NCBI GenBank assembly: GCA_964489835.1
Contig: CAZBBC010000112.1
Coordinates: 1 to 15,660 of the forward strand
Length of the DNA: 15,660 nucleotides
From: CAZBBC01 sp964489835
Lineage (GTDB): Bacteria; Calditrichota; Calditrichia; JAJRVZ01
Reading direction: 5' to 3'
A program made the translations under genes and the position numbers. The notes beneath the pieces were generated by a model that was given only the letters and a program-made list of their open reading frames with translations, made no database searches and had not been told where the DNA came from. The first letter of the stretch is position 1; each line of letters opens with the position of its first letter. Shown here in pieces: positions 14,039 to 15,660 of the stretch.

Positions 14039-14070
14039 TTAAAGGTAATCTTTTCGAAATAAATCCTTTA

Positions 14071-14103
14071 CTCTTTACGTTTATAAAGAGACTGGCATTT
14101 TTT
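14071..14103 (+). terminator. Second hairpin with T-run before the PilZ gene
   Basis: ctcttta (14071-14077) and taaagag (14084-14090) form a 7-bp stem with a 6-base loop, and a T-run lies at 14098-14103. It may be a back-up terminator for the upstream gene or part of the PilZ leader. The 7-base gap between stem and T-run makes it weaker than the first. Confidence 0.35.
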
Positions 14104-14205
14104 ACCAATTCTATAATCATCAAATCGGGCAATCGTTGATCGCCTGGTAGATGCTGAAAGCTAAATAATTTATTCTAAGTTATATATTTGTAATGGATAA
14201 TATGA

Positions 14206-14619
14206 ATGACAAAAATTGAAGAACGTCGCTCTCTCGATAGATTCATTATACCACAAGCAACCGGTTCATTATTAAGAACATCGGGATTGAATTTATTTAA
14301 CAATGAATTTTCACTCAGTATTTTTGAAAAAATATCAAAAAAAATTATTATCAAAGATATTAATAAAAGCGGTGCCTGTATTCAAAGTGAAGAACCTCTT
14401 AAAGGAGGCGATTTTATAAATATGATCATCTCTGTCCCTGGTGAAAGGAAAATTCTGGTAAAAGGATATATAAAATGGGTTACTTTGGTTCAGGATAATC
14501 GTTATGCCTGTATGGGTACACAATTTCTTGCTTATGGTGATGGTAAAAAATATAATTCTTCCAGAAGTCTGGAAAGACTGCGTCAGTTCACCTCGCACCC
14601 AGAAGATATAATTGTGTAA
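14206..14619 (+). CDS. PilZ-domain protein, likely c-di-GMP binding
   Basis: A 137-residue single-domain cytoplasmic protein. The c-di-GMP-binding RxxxR motif is at residues 8-12 (ERRSLDRF). The second motif, normally (D/N)xSxxG, reads DINKSG (residues 51-56), with Asn replacing Ser. Beta strands follow as in PilZ barrels (GDFINMIISVPG, ILVKGYIKWV, YACMGTQFLAY). About 30 residues lie between the two motifs, more than in minimal PilZ domains. Such stand-alone PilZ proteins pass c-di-GMP levels on to motility, biofilm or secretion partners through protein contacts; the partner is not visible here. The ATG at 14206 has only a weak ribosome binding site. The gene converges with purU, 44 bases away. 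Confidence 0.8.
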   Translation: MTKIEERRSLDRFIIPQATGSLLRTSGLNLFNNEFSLSIFEKISKKIIIKDINKSGACIQSEEPLKGGDFINMIISVPGERKILVKGYIKWVTLVQDNRYACMGTQFLAYGDGKKYNSSRSLERLRQFTSHPEDIIV

Positions 14620-14663
14620 ATCAGGTCAACATTATTTCGTTCTATAATCAGAAAATGCAATTC

Positions 14664-15512
14664 CTAATCGAATATAATTGTCCTTCTACCGTGAATCAAA
14701 ACACGATCATCCAGATGAAAATGCAACGCTCTGGCCAAAACCAGACGCTCCAGATCCCTGCCCTTACGAATTAAATCTTCTAACGAATCTTTGTGAGAAA
14801 TTCGAATGATATCCTGATCAATGATTGGCCCTTCATCCAGATCAGTGGTGACATAGTGACTGGTTGCCCCAATTATTTTCACGCCTCTTCTAAAAGCTTG
14901 TTTATAGGGATTGTTGCCTATAAATGCCGGTAAAAAAGAATGATGGATATTAATTATCTGATTTGGATATTTGTCGACCATTTGTGGAGATAGAATCTGC
15001 ATGTATCTTGCCAGAACAATGGTATCTATCTGATTATCATTTAAGATTTTTAATTCCTTTTTTTCTTGCTCAGACTTATTCTCGGCTGTAATAGGAAAGA
15101 CATATAAGGGAATATGATATCGCTCCGCTAAGTATTTTAAATCAGGATGATTTGAGATAATTATTGGTATTTCGGCTTCGAATTCATGGGTACTGTGGCG
15201 CCATAAAATTTCCTGCAGGCAATGGTCATACTTTGATACAAAAAGAGCTAAGCGGGGTTTATGGCTGTTATAACGGATGGTCCAGTCGGCATTAAATTCT
15301 TTTGCCAGGGGCAGAAATGCTTCCTCCATCATTTCTGCTGTGATTGTAAATTCTTTCATATCCCAGGCAACCCGGATAAAAAATATATGATCTTCGGCAT
15401 CCACATGTTCATCCAGATCAATAATATTTCCTCCGCGTTCATAGATGAAATGGGAGATACGGGAAACTAAACCTCTTTGATCGGGACATGATAATAGTAA
15501 TATGGCATTCAT
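14664..15512 (-). CDS. purU: Formyltetrahydrofolate deformylase
   Basis: The enzyme hydrolyses 10-formyl-tetrahydrofolate to formate and tetrahydrofolate, balancing one-carbon pools and supplying formate for PurT-dependent purine synthesis. The 282-residue length matches the family (about 280). Residues 1-80 form the N-terminal ACT domain (LLLSCPDQRGLVSRIS, GGNIIDLDEHVD). Residues 86-282 are the formyltransferase-like domain, with IIISNHPDLKYLAE, DTIVLARYMQILSP and the catalytic NIHHSFLPAFIGNNPY (Asn188, His190). GATSHYVTTDLDEGPIIDQD supplies Asp226, and the C-terminal GRDLERLVLARALHFHLDDR is typical. These residues correspond to the Asn-His-Asp triad of glycinamide ribonucleotide formyltransferase. 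GGGAGGT lies just upstream of the ATG at 15512. It is the best-conserved gene in the window and stands alone. Confidence 0.97.
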   Translation of the reverse strand: MNAILLLSCPDQRGLVSRISHFIYERGGNIIDLDEHVDAEDHIFFIRVAWDMKEFTITAEMMEEAFLPLAKEFNADWTIRYNSHKPRLALFVSKYDHCLQEILWRHSTHEFEAEIPIIISNHPDLKYLAERYHIPLYVFPITAENKSEQEKKELKILNDNQIDTIVLARYMQILSPQMVDKYPNQIINIHHSFLPAFIGNNPYKQAFRRGVKIIGATSHYVTTDLDEGPIIDQDIIRISHKDSLEDLIRKGRDLERLVLARALHFHLDDRVLIHGRRTIIFD

Positions 15513-15606
15513 TTACACCTCCCTGAATTAATTCCGTGTTACTCCATGGTGCTTCAATTTTAGCCAAAAACTTTGTTTTTTTGAAAAAATATAAAAACTT
15601 TTATCC

Positions 15607-15660
15607 ACGGATTACACGGATTACACGGATTACACGGATTACACGGATTACACGGATTAC
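15607..15660. repeat. 9-bp tandem repeat running off the window end
   Basis: Six exact units of acggattac fill the last 54 bases, preceded by ttatcc, and the array continues beyond the window. Single related units (cacggatt, cacgaatta) occur near 3813, 8410 and 8449. It lies about 95 bases upstream of the purU start, beyond a poly-T/poly-A stretch (15571-15595). The unit length is a multiple of three, but there is no sign of coding. Confidence 0.95.

Noticed and set aside
14120..14165. Possible c-di-GMP riboswitch before the PilZ gene
   Set aside because: The stretch with gggcaatcgttgatcgcctgg drew attention because of the PilZ gene, but it lacks the conserved core and helices of GEMM-type riboswitches.
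15607..15660. Tandem repeat as a CRISPR array
   Set aside because: Units are 9 bp and contiguous, with no spacers and no cas genes.

Overview
The window is about 40% GC and carries dense coding blocks separated by long, repeat-filled intergenic stretches. The gene content (a PEGA-repeat protein, a PorV-like barrel, carboxypeptidase-regulatory-like lipoproteins, a GH89 enzyme) and the intergenic debris (cacggatta arrays, ctttgcg...cgagaga relics, aaaagac runs, GC-rich mini-palindromes) suggest a Gram-negative bacterium of the Fibrobacterota-Chlorobiota-Bacteroidota (FCB) superphylum or a neighbouring candidate lineage. This is an inference from style; no rRNA or marker gene is present to settle it.

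Layout. (1) 1-3735, plus strand: an envelope cluster made of a CsgG-like/PEGA-repeat secreted protein, a YjbH-like predicted barrel and a PorV-like outer-membrane barrel. The first two are separated by only 11 bases and are surely co-transcribed. (2) 3736-4479: non-coding, with decayed repeats and, on the minus strand, a degraded N-terminal fragment of an Nramp-family metal transporter with a frameshift and an internal stop. (3) 4480-5852, plus: a short secreted protein and an MscS-type mechanosensitive channel, 23 bases apart, with a terminator after the channel. Diverged copies of one repeat flank this pair. (4) 6147-8342, plus: a predicted lipoprotein alpha-N-acetylglucosaminidase (GH89). 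(5) 8343-8928: a repeat graveyard. (6) 8929-10397, minus: two exported proteins with Ig/transthyretin-like modules. (7) 10398-11264: an AT-rich spacer with a striking operator-like array of 21-bp period, next to the C-terminal remnant of a D12-class adenine methyltransferase. (8) 11400-11898, minus: a four-helix membrane protein and its terminator. (9) 12280-13920, plus: an unassigned GT-A-fold-like glycosyltransferase followed by hairpins. (10) 14206-14619, plus: a PilZ protein, convergent with (11) 14664-15512, minus: purU, formyltetrahydrofolate deformylase. The window ends inside a 9-bp tandem repeat.

The genes do not form one pathway. The common theme is envelope and surface function (secretion, outer membrane, osmotic protection, glycan hydrolysis, c-di-GMP sensing), plus one-carbon/purine metabolism through PurU. 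I found no complete defence system, prophage or CRISPR array. The most informative unannotated items are the two gene remnants and the 21-bp-phased palindromes.
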